Shown one piece after another: positions 13,124 to 25,026 of a stretch of 64,000 bases of DNA. The notes beneath the pieces were generated by a model. It was not told the DNA's origin. It did not search any database and was given only the letters and a program-made list of their open reading frames with translations. Source of the stretch: Corylus avellana (lineage: Eukaryota; Streptophyta; Magnoliopsida; Fagales; Betulaceae). The DNA is taken from contig NC_081544.1 of NCBI RefSeq assembly GCF_901000735.1, positions 34,237,235 to 34,301,234 of the forward strand. The letters are read 5' to 3'. Every line of letters begins with the position of its first letter. Positions within the stretch are counted from its first letter, which is position 1. The translations under genes and the position numbers were made by a program.

Positions 13124-13547
13124 CTGTAGCGGAGCCGGCTATTTTATATTGGGGTGCCGTTAAAAATTTTTTTTGCGTCTTAAAAATTTTCTTCACCTTA
13201 AAAATTGGGTAATTCACACAATTTATGCATCACAAAAAATATTTATAAAAGTTCATACATATGCGCTGAAATTGATATATTAGAAATGTAATATGTTGAC
13301 ACTATATCAAAAAGATAGAAATTAAAAATATATATATATATATCTAGAACTACACTTTATGGTCTTTGGCCATAATCACTTCAAGAAAAACAAGGGAAAT
13401 TTGACCAACTACACATCATTGAGATATTACATTAAGCATGTGATGTGTGTTAAGTTTGAGGGTGCCGTGGATTTAATAAATAAAAATAAAAAATAAAAAA
13501 ATTTAAAATACTTGGGGGTGCTAAGGTACCATGTGGCTCTGCCACTA
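13124..13547. mobile_element. Non-autonomous hAT-type element, 424 bp, 8-bp target duplication
   Basis: The 8-mer ATCGAGTT stands at 13116-13123 and again at 13548-13555. Between them the element begins CTGTAGCGGAGCC and ends GGCTCTGCCACTA; the termini are imperfect inverted repeats around a GGAGCC core (9 of 13 match). Eight-base duplications are the signature of the hAT superfamily, and the GGAGCC terminus is shared with the element at 16705-17156. The interior is AT-rich and non-coding. Confidence 0.75.
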
Positions 13548-14599
13548 ATCGAGTTGAACATGTGAAGAAAATATGAAACAAGTTCAGCTAATTTATTTCA
13601 TAAGAAAACATATAATTTATTAGAAATTTTAAAATTGGCCCATGCTCTGAGGTGATTTCACCCTTTTTATTTGAGTCATTAAAATATGAAATGTCACATG
13701 GGAACTCTACGTAAATTATAACGCATATCATGTTTAAATAAGTGGCCATCTCCCGTGACTCTTCTGGGCACATCATCAAAGGTCATTCTCTTATTAGCCC
13801 GCCGTGTAATTCTACTATTGGTGAAGCTTTGGCAGCTAACCTTGCAGTCCCTCTAGGTTTGTCTCATTTTAATCTTAAAAGATATTCCTTATTGTTACTC
13901 TTGCTATTAAGAATCCATAACTCAACCAAGACTGGTGCATTTCTTCTATTATTGCTTTCATCATCTCCATCATTCCTGCCTCCTCTTCTTGGAAAGTTCG
14001 GAATATCAATAGAAGTGTAAATTTCTATGTCCACTATTCGATAAATTAGGCTGCAACTAGACTTTTTTTTCTGACTGCATTCCCAACTATTTCTCTCCTA
14101 GTTCTTCTCCCCCTATTTGTAGTGGGAAAGACCCACCTTGCTAGTTTTTTTTGTTTTTTTTTTTTTAACTTGAGTTCTTTAAAAAAAAAATTAATTAATT
14201 AATTATGATTTTTAAAATTTTTTTTTTTTTTAACCTAAGTGCGATATGACTCACTTTTCTAATATTGTGTTGTGACGTCGTAATAAAACACACAATTAGT
14301 GTCCACATAATTAAAATACATGTCTGGCTACGGTGACGTTGTCACATGGAATATGTGTTCAGTGTTCGCATTCCCGGCCCGCAACAAGTTTTGTTTACGT
14401 ACACGGGTCGACATGGACCGCATGGGGAGGAACCCAAGCTCTGGGCGAGCTTGGTCTTTTAAATTTTAATATATTGGTCGGTGTTGCCCGTAGGCCCATC
14501 TGCGAGGAATCATGTTGTGGGCTGGGTTTAATGTTTGACCATTGTAATCAAGATACGAGGCTGGGTCCAAGTTCTTAATCTCCATATTATATAATACCA

Positions 14600-14770
14600 C
14601 GAGAAATGTTAGAGGTTCATATTTTACCAAAATTTTTTTACAATTAACCATTAGATTTGTAAATTTATATAGATTTTACATAAGTTAATAGTGGACCCCA
14701 CAAATCCAATGATTAATTATAAGGGAATATGAACAAAATATGAGAAACTTATTAACCTCTAGTATTTCTC
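14600..14770. mobile_element. 171-bp MITE with 8-bp target duplication
   Basis: TAATACCA occurs at 14592-14599 and 14771-14778. Inside, the left end (GAGAAATGTTAGAGGTT) and the reverse complement of the right end (GAGAAATACTAGAGGTT) match closely, and the similarity extends into the interior. Size, structure and duplication length fit a small non-autonomous hAT-like element. Confidence 0.75.
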
Positions 14771-15528
14771 TAATACCAAAGTCTGAACTAAAGGAACCAA
14801 TTACAAAAATAAGCATAAACAACCAGGCCTTTTTTACTTTTTACTTTTTTCTTTATTGTTGTGGCACGAAGATGTGTTGTAAAAAAACAAAAAAAGAACT
14901 ATCTCCGAACCAAAAGCATAAAAAAAAAAGGGGTTAAATACAATAGTGGTAATATATTTTTGGTGTGTATTAAATTAGTCATTGGGTGTTTTCAAAAGTG
15001 ATAAAATTAGTCTCATACTTTTTGACAGATTAAAATCAATCCTTTGCTTATTTCCGTTGGTTGGTTATTTGCCATGTCTTAAATAAATAAAAAAAAAAAG
15101 AAAAAACAACTGGTACAATTATATTGTGTGACATGTACTATCTTCATATACTTATTGTTTGACAATAATTAAATGCTACTAAATTAGTTCTTCATTTGGT
15201 CTCCTCTTGGCTCCATGCAAGCCCCGCCACATTATCAAAAACAAAATCGTACTTATATTAGTCTTCCACCAAATTGAAGGTTTTTCTTTTTTCACACCTA
15301 ATTTATTGTCATTGCTCCTAAATTGCGATTTTTTTACTTAAGAAAAAATAGCCCACTAACAAAAGTAAACAGAAGGATTGAGTTGAGTTGTGCTTACGTG
15401 TCAAAAAGCATAAAGATTTTTTTTAAAAAAAATTTTTAATTTTTATATTAAAAGCCCAAAAATCGACATACTTAAAAAACATGAACCAATTAGTAATTTT
15501 TGCTGTTGGGCAAATTCAATTGATCAGA

Positions 15529-15531
<3 letters not shown>

Positions 15532-15567
<36 letters not shown>
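15532..15567. repeat. (TA)n microsatellite
   Basis: About 36 bases of uninterrupted TA dinucleotides, shortly before the assembly gap. Confidence 0.9.
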
Positions 15568-15569
<2 letters not shown>

Positions 15570-15967
15570 AGAAGCATTGGATGGAAAATGTACAACAACT
15601 ACTAGAAGTTATAGACCTACATGGCGAGTACACACGACACAAGATGACACGGAGACGAATAGAGATTTATGGCTGCCTCAAGCGTCAAACATTTTACCCT
15701 TTTTTTTTTTTTTTTTTTTTAATTGAAGAAGATAAATATTAAAGGGGAATCTAAATTTGAGGTATTAGTACTAAATTTGAAGTATTAGTACTAAATTTAA
15801 GGTGATTGAACTCTTTTTGGGTGATACAATCCCTAAAGGTGTACCTTCCACCCCTAAATTTAGTTTTGAATCCAAAAATACGTTTTGAGGCATTAAAAAT
15901 TAAATATTAACTCATAAAAATTTAACTAAAAAAATGATAAAAAAAATTTTAATTATTTTTTTTTAGA

Positions 15968-16145
15968 NNNNNNNNNNNNNNNNNNNNNNNNNNNNNNNNN
16001 NNNNNNNNNNNNNNNNNNNNNNNNNNNNNNNNNNNNNNNNNNNNNNNNNNNNNNNNNNNNNNNNNNNNNNNNNNNNNNNNNNNNNNNNNNNNNNNNNNNN
16101 NNNNNNNNNNNNNNNNNNNNNNNNNNNNNNNNNNNNNNNNNNNNN
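15968..16145. other. Assembly gap (178 N)
   Basis: Run of N flanked by AT-rich, homopolymer-rich sequence on both sides. The apparent open frame across it on the minus strand is an artefact. Confidence 1.
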
Positions 16146-16588
16146 CCTTTATCAATTTTTTTTTTTTTTTTTTTAATACATGTTTAAAGCTAAGCTGCCT
16201 TTTGGCAGCCGCATAGCAGCACCCCAGAGTGATACGATCAATTATTTTAATTACACAATGCCCCAAAAAATAGAACAAGGGTCGTGGGTGTTCAACAGAA
16301 TCTGGTTGTCGGAACCAGAGCTGAGCGTGGAACAGGATTCTTGGATTAAATGTTTGGCTCTCCCAGATTCTCTCTTTTTTTTTTCTTTTTCTTTTTTTGC
16401 TTCTCTCTCTTACGTACGTTTGAAGTGCCTCTCAATAATTTATGGTAAACTACCATTCTCCGATTGAGAAAGTGCTACTGACTTTTCAGAAGATGGGGTT
16501 GACTCGTAGATTTGCGGCACCCATATTTTGTTACCGACTCAGAATGTTTTTGCATCTACCACACTATTCCCCCACATCTTTTTCCAAA

Positions 16589-16620
16589 TATTGTGGGTAG
16601 ATTTGCATCTACCCACAATA
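16589..16620. repeat. Perfect 14-bp inverted repeat with 4-bp loop
   Basis: TATTGTGGGTAGAT at 16589-16602 is followed by TTGC and the exact reverse complement ATCTACCCACAATA at 16607-16620. It lies between two copies of a 'gttaccgactcag' stretch (starting near 16530 and 16625) and is absent at the corresponding place in block B (about 30830), so it belongs to a rearrangement specific to block A. Confidence 0.85.
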
Positions 16621-16704
16621 TTTTGTTACCGACTCAGATTTGCGGCACCCATAAGAAAATTCCATAAGAAAATTCGTTTCACCAGCAATTTCTTCACCTA
16701 CCCG

Positions 16705-17156
16705 CAGGGACGGAGCCCGAAAATTTGATGAGAGGGGGCAGCCAAATTTTTTTTATTTTTTTATTATTATTTTTTTTTTCAGTTCTTTAAAAAAATTTTA
16801 TTAAAAAAAATTATTTTGATTGTTTTTTATAAAATAAAGATTACCGTAAGGGCCAAAAAAAGTGAGCATTTAAAAGTAAGGACAAAAAATGGACATTTGA
16901 AAGTAAGGACCAAAAAAAAAAAAAAAAAAACTTAAATGGGTATGGCTCAAAAAAGTGAATAGGGCCAAAAGTTTTTATTGGATACGGCAAAAAAATTTAA
17001 AAATTGAGCCAAATTTTTTTTGAAAGGGCCCAAATGACTAAACTTAAAACTTTACTTTACTACTTTTTTTTTTTTTTTTTTTTTAGTTATAATTTTTCCC
17101 CCCTTATTTTTGGGGGGACCATGGCCTACCTCGGTCCCCCCCTCCCTCCGTCTCTG
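16705..17156. mobile_element. Non-autonomous hAT-type element, 452 bp, with empty site in the paralogous block
   Basis: Terminal inverted repeats are CAGGGACGGAG at the left and CTCCGTCTCTG at the right (one mismatch in 11). Flanking 8-mers are CCTACCCG (16697-16704) and CCTACCTG (17157-17164), one difference. At the homologous place in block B (about 31158-31166) the sequence runs 'cgtacctg' without any insertion, an empty site. Eight-base duplication and GGAG-type termini point to hAT. The interior is AT-rich with no transposase. Confidence 0.85.
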
Positions 17157-17261
17157 CCTACCTGTTCGCTGTAAAACCACAAGCCACCGGTATCATCCAC
17201 CTAGTGGAATGGGGCGCAATGAATGGGATCTGGCACCCCTTCAATTGGGGGGAGAAAATTA

Positions 17262-17729
17262 GAGATTCTCCGATTGATTATTTTCACAATCCATTTTTAT
17301 TTAATAGTCCACACTACATCATGTGTCATACTAAAAAATAAATAATAAAATATTAATTAACTTAAAAAAAAAAAAAAAAAACTTTAAATGATTTTGGGTG
17401 GCCGACCCTAAGGGGTGTTTCGACCACCCTCAAATATCGATTGGGGGTGACCGAACCACCTCTAGGGTCATAGGGGGTGGCTTCAGCCACCACCAAAGAC
17501 CGGTTGGAGTGGCCGAACCCCCTAGTGCCATGGAAGTGGTTTCAAGCCACCCCATGGCTCAATTGAAATTACCGGTCACCTCATATTTAAAAAAAAAAAA
17601 ATGATTATTTATTATTATTATTTTTAAAAAATTAATTAATATTTTATTATTTATTTTTTAATGGATCACGTTGTACAGTGTACGCTGTTAAGTGAAAATG
17701 GAAGACCCAAATGATCAATTAGAGAATCT
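17262..17729. mobile_element. Foldback (long-TIR) element with GC-rich core
   Basis: The left arm (from about 17262, GATTCTCCGATTGAT) and the reverse complement of the right arm (from about 17729, GATTCTCTAATTGAT) stay similar for about 110 bases, ending in matching 'aaaataaataataaaatat' stretches near 17335 and 17640. The core, about 17394-17575, is GC-rich and repeats a GGTGGCCGAACC-like motif several times, as in the element at 26099-26474. Long arms suggest a Mutator-like foldback MITE. Borders are approximate. Absent from block B. Confidence 0.65.
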
Positions 17730-19894
17730 TCCGAATCCCAATGAATGACCACTATATGAAATAGTGACGTTTGCTCTTACAGCATCCTCTGCATATGAGC
17801 TAATTATCAGCTTTGTTTTTTCTTTTAGTTTTAAAAACATGTTTCAAAATAAAATTGTTTCCCCCCAGTGGACCGGGCGCAATGAATGACGACTATATAT
17901 ATATATATGAAATAGTGACGTTTGCTCTTACAGCATCCTCGGCATATGAGCTAATTATCAGCTTTTTTTTTTTTTTTTTTTTTAAGTTTTAAAAATATGT
18001 TTCAAAATAAAATTGTTGTTATAGTAAATATTTACGTATATTGAAACAATATTTTTTTTATTGTTTCTTCTCTCGTCTCTATTTATTTAATAGTTTCTAA
18101 CTTTGTTTTGTAGTATCTGTGTGTGGTGTCCTGTTATTTAAAAAATTTAAATTATCTTATAATATATTCTTTATATGATTATATCAATTTTATAACCATT
18201 TTATATTAGTTGATATGATATATTTTAATTGTTAAAAAAAAAAAAAAACTTAAAATACACAATATCAAATGTGTTAAATTATCATTTACCTTAAAAGTTT
18301 AAACTGATAAAAATATGTATACTTAGTTTAACACTCCTCTTCACATAGAAAAAAATAAATTTAATAACTTAATCATTATTTTAATAAAATAATATGAAAT
18401 GAAGGTAAATAGTAACATCTATTTTATATAAAAATAAAAAAGAAAACTTAATCATTTTTCATTTATACCAAAAAAGTCAAACGTTTTTCTTCGCATTAAA
18501 AACTGTGGGATAAGTTCTTAAATATTATCACGTGCTTAAAGCGAAAAATGAGTGACAGATACATCATACAGGCTGTTTGGCAAAAACAAGTTTTTGAAAA
18601 GTTGTGTATTTTTGCCTTAATTAATTTGGCCAAAAATCCCTTTGGGGACGTCCCAAAAGTTTTTGAAGCGAAGGTTCGACCATTTCCGAATCCGAAGCCC
18701 TAAAGCAAATTGGAGAGAAAAAGAAGAAGCTTTGCCCTCCAAAACGGCAAAAAGCAAGTGAAATGACAAGAGCGTGCAGGCTTGTGTTTTGTGTAGGGTA
18801 CTCATGCATCATTGTATTAATGTTTTGAATCAATTGCAAATATCATTAATTATAAACTTAATTAATATTGACTTTAAATTTCAGAACCCTTCAACCCAAA
18901 CCTAATTAACCATGCATGTTCTTGTCAAAAGTGGTCCACCTCTGCGCAGTTAAATATTAAGTTGTAACAATTGCACATTTCTTTCTTTGGCTAATGTTAT
19001 TTAATGGAAAGGAAGATCCGGAACAATTAATATACACAGGAGAAGTACGAGGCGGAAAACTGAGCGACAACAAGAGCAATAATAAGACGCAAAGAACAAT
19101 TTTCACTTGACTGAAGCTTGCTCTTGGAATTATTTGAGATACTGCAAAAAAGATCAGCTCAAAAGGTTCAAAACAACAAGCCTGCAATATGATAACGGTG
19201 GCCAGATGAGAGATAGGGACCTAACTTCTAAAGAAGATATACACAATCAAATGATCCAACGCGTACTACAGATTCTTAATTAAAACTAGAAATATGTTTT
19301 TTGTTTTCTCAAAATTATTAACAACCACAGAACATTTTTTAAAATATAAAATATTTTTGAAATGAAAGTTACAACAACAACAAATTTTTTTTTTTTTTTT
19401 AAAAAATGTTTTTTAAACCAGTATTAATTAACTTCACTATATGTAAGCTTAAGCCATGACATAATCAGCATTTAACAATATTAGATAATTTTGTCTAGAT
19501 TGGTGTTTATGATTTATTAAGTACTAGAAATTTGGGTCTTATTTAGGCGGATTGAGGCTTCTTAGAATTCTCTTTAAATTTGAGATTTTTAAATTTATAA
19601 ATCTCAACGATTCATCTCATATAAAGCATCTAAAATAAGTTATATTTTATAATTTAATGAAAAAGATACTAAAATAATATGACTTATTCTCATCTACTTA
19701 TTTGAGGATTGCTTTCTTATTAAATTATAAAATATGTCTTATTTTAAAGACTTAAATAATACCAACCACTGACATTTAAATTTAAGAGATATCAATCCTA
19801 CCTAGGCGGCTTAATGCTTTAAGTAGAGGAGATTGTTGGCTCTTACGGTGAGGCTTTACTGAAACAGAAGCCCAACTCTCTCTCTCTCTCACAC

Positions 19895-22800
19895 ATGGAG
19901 AATGGTAAGCAGCCACTTCTGTCCTCCAGTGGGGACCAAAGCCAAGACCAAGACCAAGACCAGCTGCAGTACTTCGACCCAGTAGCAACAAACACTTCCT
20001 CTGCTGCCACCTTCGTCGCTGGCGCTGCTGACATCCCTCATATCAAGGGGCCTGCCGATTTCTTCACACAGTTCCTCATTGAATCAAAGAAGCTCTGGTA
20101 CCTCGCCGGACCGGCCATCTTCACCACCATATGCCAATACTCCCTCGGCGCCATTACCCAAGTCTTCGCCGGCCATGTTGGTACTCTCGCCCTGGCCGCC
20201 GTCTCCGTCGAAAACTCTGTCATCGCCGGTTTTTCCTTGGGCGTAATGGTACATATTTGCGGTATAATTGATAGAATAGTACATGTATATTAGTATATAT
20301 ATATATATATATTGAATTTTGATTAATGATCAGTATGGAATGGGGAGTGCGCTGGAGACGCTGTGCGGGCAAGCGTTCGGAGCGGGGCAGCTTGACATGC
20401 TGGGAATCTACATGCAAAGGTCATGGGTGATCCTGTTGTCGACGGCTGTGATTCTAAGCCAGTTATACGTGTTCGCGGAGCCACTGTTGAAACTGATCGG
20501 GCAGACGGAAGCCATATCGGAAGCTGCGGGAGTGTTCGCCATTTGGATGATTCCGCAGCTCTTCGCTTACGCCCTGAACTTTCCGATCGCGAAGTTCCTG
20601 CAGTCGCAGAGCAAGATCATGGTGATGGCTGTGATTGCGGCCGTGGCTCTTGTTCTGCACACTTTCTTCAGCTGGCTGTTGATGCTGAAGCTAGGGTGGG
20701 GTCTGGTGGGTGCGGCGGTGGTGCTCAACTCCTCCTGGTGGTTCATAATCCTGGCTCAGCTTATTTATATCTTCAGTGGCACTTGTGATCGCGCTTGGTC
20801 TGGCTTCTCCTGGAAGGCCTTTCACAATCTCTGGGGATTCGTTAGGTTATCTCTCGCCTCCGCAGTCATGCTGTGGTGAGCCATGTTTTAAGTTTTTTTT
20901 TATTTTTTTTTATTTTTTTTTATTTTTTTACTTATAAAAAAAAACTATCACCTAAATGATAATTTATCTCTTAAATTATCAATTACGACAATTTACTCCA
21001 TCCTCCAATGCTAGTAAAATGATGAAATTACTCCTATAGAAATTTCAATAAGACAAAAATACCCTTAAAATTTTGAAAAAAAAAATAAATTAAATTTTAA
21101 TATTTTTGTTTCTATTTTAATTAGGGGTAATTTTGTCATTTTGTTAAATTTAGGGGTACATTGTCATTGTTTTGGTAGTTTGGGAGGTAAATTGTCGCAA
21201 TTGATAATTTGAGGGATAGATTGTCATTAGGGTGGTAGTTTGAGGGGGTTAAGTGGACTTTACCCTTGTTTATTTTTTTATTTTTATCGCCCGACTCTCA
21301 TCTTGCCGAGCAAGTGATGCTCTATGGTAATATTTTTCTTATATTTGACCGATCTCATCTTACAAATCAATCATTAAATTTGTAGACTTATGTGAACTTT
21401 ATATTAAATATGGTTCAGTGCCGATTGAGCTACCCTTTAAGAACAATATAAAAAATTTATTTACCTTACATTTTCTCTTATCAAAATGACATTTGAGCTT
21501 GTATGTTTTGTTTTTACCTTTTTTTTTTTTTTTTTAAGAAACAAAATTAAATATATATATATATATATATATATATAGCATACGGTGCGGAAGAATTAAA
21601 ATTTTATTTTGTTGTATTTAATGCTTTTTAAATAATATATTTATCATATTAATTGCACACAGTACACTTATTTGTACTAGTAATATATATAACTTTTTAT
21701 CAAAAAAAAAAAGTAATATATATAACTTTTTTTGTCAATGCCTTTAAAATAGTATTTTTTTTTTCCTTCTAACAAAGAAAAGTAAAATGATTAACAAACA
21801 ATACAAAACACTCAAAATTATTTTCATAGAAAAATAAAAATCACCATCTAGAACGTAGTCAAAGCAACCCATTTAACTTTTTTCTTAATTGTAATTTAAA
21901 GGTCATGCGTGTTTTGTTGACCTAAATTTTCATTTGTTTGAACAGTTTAAATTCATAAAGACGATACTCCTAATTATTTAATCACTACTCTAATACTCAC
22001 TACCACCATATCACTCATTTGAAAAATAATAAAAAAATTATTACTTTGGCTATTATTTTAATATAATCTTTTTTATTTTTTATTTTTTATCTTTAATATA
22101 ATGACCTCCACTTCATGAAGCTAATCCTAGCTAATTAAACTACCTCTTAAAGACTTATTTTAATATACTCAACATCATGCATTTGGCATTGTTAAGGACA
22201 AAGTTAATGTTCAAACCCAAACAAAATGAAACATTAATTCGTACCTTAATTTGTCTAATTATATCATGATCAAATGTCAAGCCGAATCTTGAACGTTATA
22301 TATTGGATTAAATGCTTTCTTTTCTTTTTTTTCTTTTTTTTCTGGTGGACATGAGTACTCAACAGTTTCTTTCCTAGTTTTTTTTGTTTCCCACCTAACA
22401 AAAAAATAAAATATGTTATATTTTTCTCTGAGAGAGAAAATATATACCGCATTTTGTAGGGTTGATATATGCTTGATAGCAAAGCTGGCATTCACGTAGA
22501 GAAAGCTTTATTTGATGAGTGTCTTTCCAAATCCTCCGCAGCTTGGAAATTTGGTATTTCATGGCGTTGATCCTCTTTGCCGGATATCTGAAGAATGCGG
22601 AAGTTTCAGTGGATGCCTTGTCCATTTGGTGAGTTTTATTATTATTATTATTATTATTTATTACTATTGGAGAGCTTTTCTCGCTGATTAGGGGGCAGCA
22701 CATGCATTGATTAGGGTCAATTTATTAAATTTAGTACGAGAGCTTTTCTCGCTGAATTTGGTATCTGTCTGACCAAAAACAAAGTCACCAACGTGGTCTA

Positions 22801-25026
22801 TACCTACGACAAGTAAAGGTATGGTGTTTAATTGGGATTGAGATTCCTCATCATTTTTTTTAAATTTAAGATTCTTAAATTTATAAATTTTAATATTTTA
22901 TTTTATTGAAGTCTTTAATATAAGTAATGTTTTAATATTTAATGAGAAAATATGGCTAATTAAATTTATTGAGAATAATTTTCTCTTTAAATACTTAAAT
23001 ATGACTTATTTTAAATTTAAATGAAATGAACGGCTGAGATTTAATAAATTTTAAAGGATCTCAATCCGTCTAATTGGATCTCTTTGGCTGGACATGGAAT
23101 TAATATTCTATTTTATTGAGGTTTTTTTAAAAGCTAACATACTTTAATTTGCTTTCTCAAACAAGGATAAAAATTATTTCAAAATCAATTGATATGAGAT
23201 TATTGTTTATCAAAGCTACCTAGTTCAAAATTCAAACCATACAGTGAATGTGTAGTGTACAATTAATTTGCTGCACTTGGAAATCTTGAAAAAGATTTAG
23301 CCGTACTTGAAACCAAAACGACAAAAAAAAGGTCTAATAATTAGGTACTCCCGCTACCCACCCTTCAGAAATGTACCTACATCCTCACCCTTAATTATCT
23401 CTAACAAGGCTGCGATTGACGTGTACGATTGGCGTCTGAATCATCAAAGTTGCCCCCCAAAAGATCATAATAAGCCTTCTCTCACAAAAAATGCAAATCA
23501 CTTCTTCTAATATTCAAACATTTCGTGTAAAAAAAAAAAAAAACCTATTTTTTGCTTTTTGTGTGGTATGAAAATCAAAAATATTTTTTATATTTTCATA
23601 TAATGTAAAGAACTGTGAAGAAGAAGAAAAACGACAAATAAGAATTTCAAAAGAAAAGAGTATAAGAATAAAAAGCTTTTCGGGTGTGATTGAGATCTAA
23701 TCTAATTAGTTGGAATATAAACTGACCGAAGAAAAGAGTGGGTCTCTTTCTTGAATTCCCTATCCATGTCTCCCGTGGATTTGTTGGGATTTTTTTTTTA
23801 ATTTAATTTATTTGTGGGCTATTGCTATTTATGTTGCAGCATGAACATATTAGGGTGGACGATCATGGTAGCTCTTGGGATGAATGCTGCCATAAGGTTT
23901 GTTGTAGAAACACACTAGCCTCCTATCAAGTTATCTTCTTTACTTGAAAAATATTAAAGTTTTATGTTAAAACTGTACAGTGTGAGAGTGTCAAATGAGT
24001 TGGGCGCAGCTCATCCAAGAACAGCACAATTCTCTCTAGTAGTGGCAGTAGCAACTTCATTTTTGATCGGTATTCTCATCTCACTTGTTCTGATAATCAC
24101 ACGAAACATATACCCGTCTCTGTTTTCAAGTGATACAAGTGTGGAAGCCCTAGTTAAAGAGCTCACGACAATACTAATTTTATGCATTATCATTGACAAT
24201 GTTCAGCCCGTTCTCTCTGGTACCTATACCCTTTGCTCCGCTTATGATTCTCTATGTTGAATTCTTGTATGTATACATCCAATAATATTAATTATTGGAT
24301 GAATCTATTTTTGCAGGGGTGGCAGTTGGGGCAGGATGGCAAGCTGTTGTTGCTTATATAAACATAGCTTGTTACTACCTTTTTGGGGTCCCTCTGGGTC
24401 TCGTAATGGGTTACAAGCTTGATATGGGTGTTAAGGTAAGCCTTTTCTCTCCCTCTTTTCAGTTTTCTTTTAATTCATTTTTACTCCCATGTGGTCTCGT
24501 GAGGAAGATAATGATCTCTCGTCGCCTACTTCTTATTACTATGTGTTGCATGCGATTGAGGTCTGGCTATGACTCACTCGGTCTTGAAAGAGCTCCTAGA
24601 AGAGAAACATTTACTAATTATCAAATTGAAAATCACCACAATCATGAGTAACAATGAAGCAGGAGCTCATTGCTTCATATAAAGTAAGGTGTTTACAATA
24701 CATTAACCTCTTGTTTGGTTATATTGTCATTGTCAATTTTCAGGGGATTTGGTATGGAATGATGATAGGAACAATCGTGCAGACGTGTGTTCTTTTCATC
24801 ATCATTTATAGGACCAACTGGAACAAAGAGGTAAAGTACTTCAACTTCAAAGGCAAACCAATCCTTAATTACACAAATTTGGTCCACACTAAACACATGT
24901 TAAGCATTGAGGAATTTACAAAATTGGTGTGAAATACAGGCTTCTATTGCTGAAGACAGAATAAAGAAATGGGGAGGACCTACAGAACGAGAAGACAACG
25001 ATGTAGAAAAAACCGCCGAGACCTAA
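19895..25026 (+). CDS. MATE efflux transporter (DETOXIFICATION family), copy 1, 8 exons, 523 aa
   Basis: A multidrug and toxic-compound extrusion antiporter, expected to export organic cations or flavonoid-type metabolites across the tonoplast or plasma membrane in exchange for protons. Exons: 19895-20248, 20334-20875, 22542-22628, 23840-23896, 23981-24219, 24317-24435, 24744-24830, 24940-25026; all phases fit and no stop interrupts. Typical motifs of the plant DTX27-35/TT12-like branch are visible: GSALETLCGQAFGAGQ, LEIWYFMALILFAGYLKNAE, MNAAISVRVSNELGAAHP and GIWYGMMIGTIVQT. Many hydrophobic segments fit the usual 12 helices. The N-terminal tail has an acidic DQ repeat (three CCAAGA-type units, two in copy 2). 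The first codon of exon 2 is Tyr where copy 2 has Leu. Intron 1 is only 85 bases with a TA run. Looks functional; substrate unknown. Confidence 0.93.
20940..21260. mobile_element. Foldback element in intron 2 of MATE copy 1
   Basis: The left arm ('aaactatcacctaaatgata' and following) and the reverse complement of the right arm (ending near 21260; AACTACCACCCTAATGA) run parallel over more than 100 bases, with shared pieces such as AAATTATCAATT.CGACAATTTAC. The corresponding intron of copy 2 lacks it and has a different foldback element. A decayed right arm of the same family lies at about 29870-30030. Confidence 0.7.

Larger units (their letters stand above)
15050..19894. other. Upstream flank of MATE gene 1 (homologous block A)
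   Basis: From about 15050 onward this DNA matches, in the same order, the sequence from 29045 upstream of MATE gene 2: for example 'atttgccatgtct', the stretch around 15180-15340 against 29140-29300, 16415-16545 against 30710-30850, and 18840-19060 against 34570-34760. Both blocks have their own insertions; A carries extra DNA at about 15485-16410 (including the N gap), at 16705-17156 and at about 17240-17740. A short internal tandem duplication (17741-17862 and 17880-18018, sharing 'gacgtttgctcttacagc') is also present only in A. No gene was found. Confidence 0.75.

Noticed and set aside
15949..16278. 109-codon open frame across the N gap
   Set aside because: Most of its codons are N; it exists only because N does not encode stops.
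20423..20788. 121-codon alternative frame inside MATE exon 2 (also at 36147-36512)
   Set aside because: Same strand but different frame from a clear MATE exon; the sequence is conserved between copies because the exon is, and no codon bias of its own was apparent.
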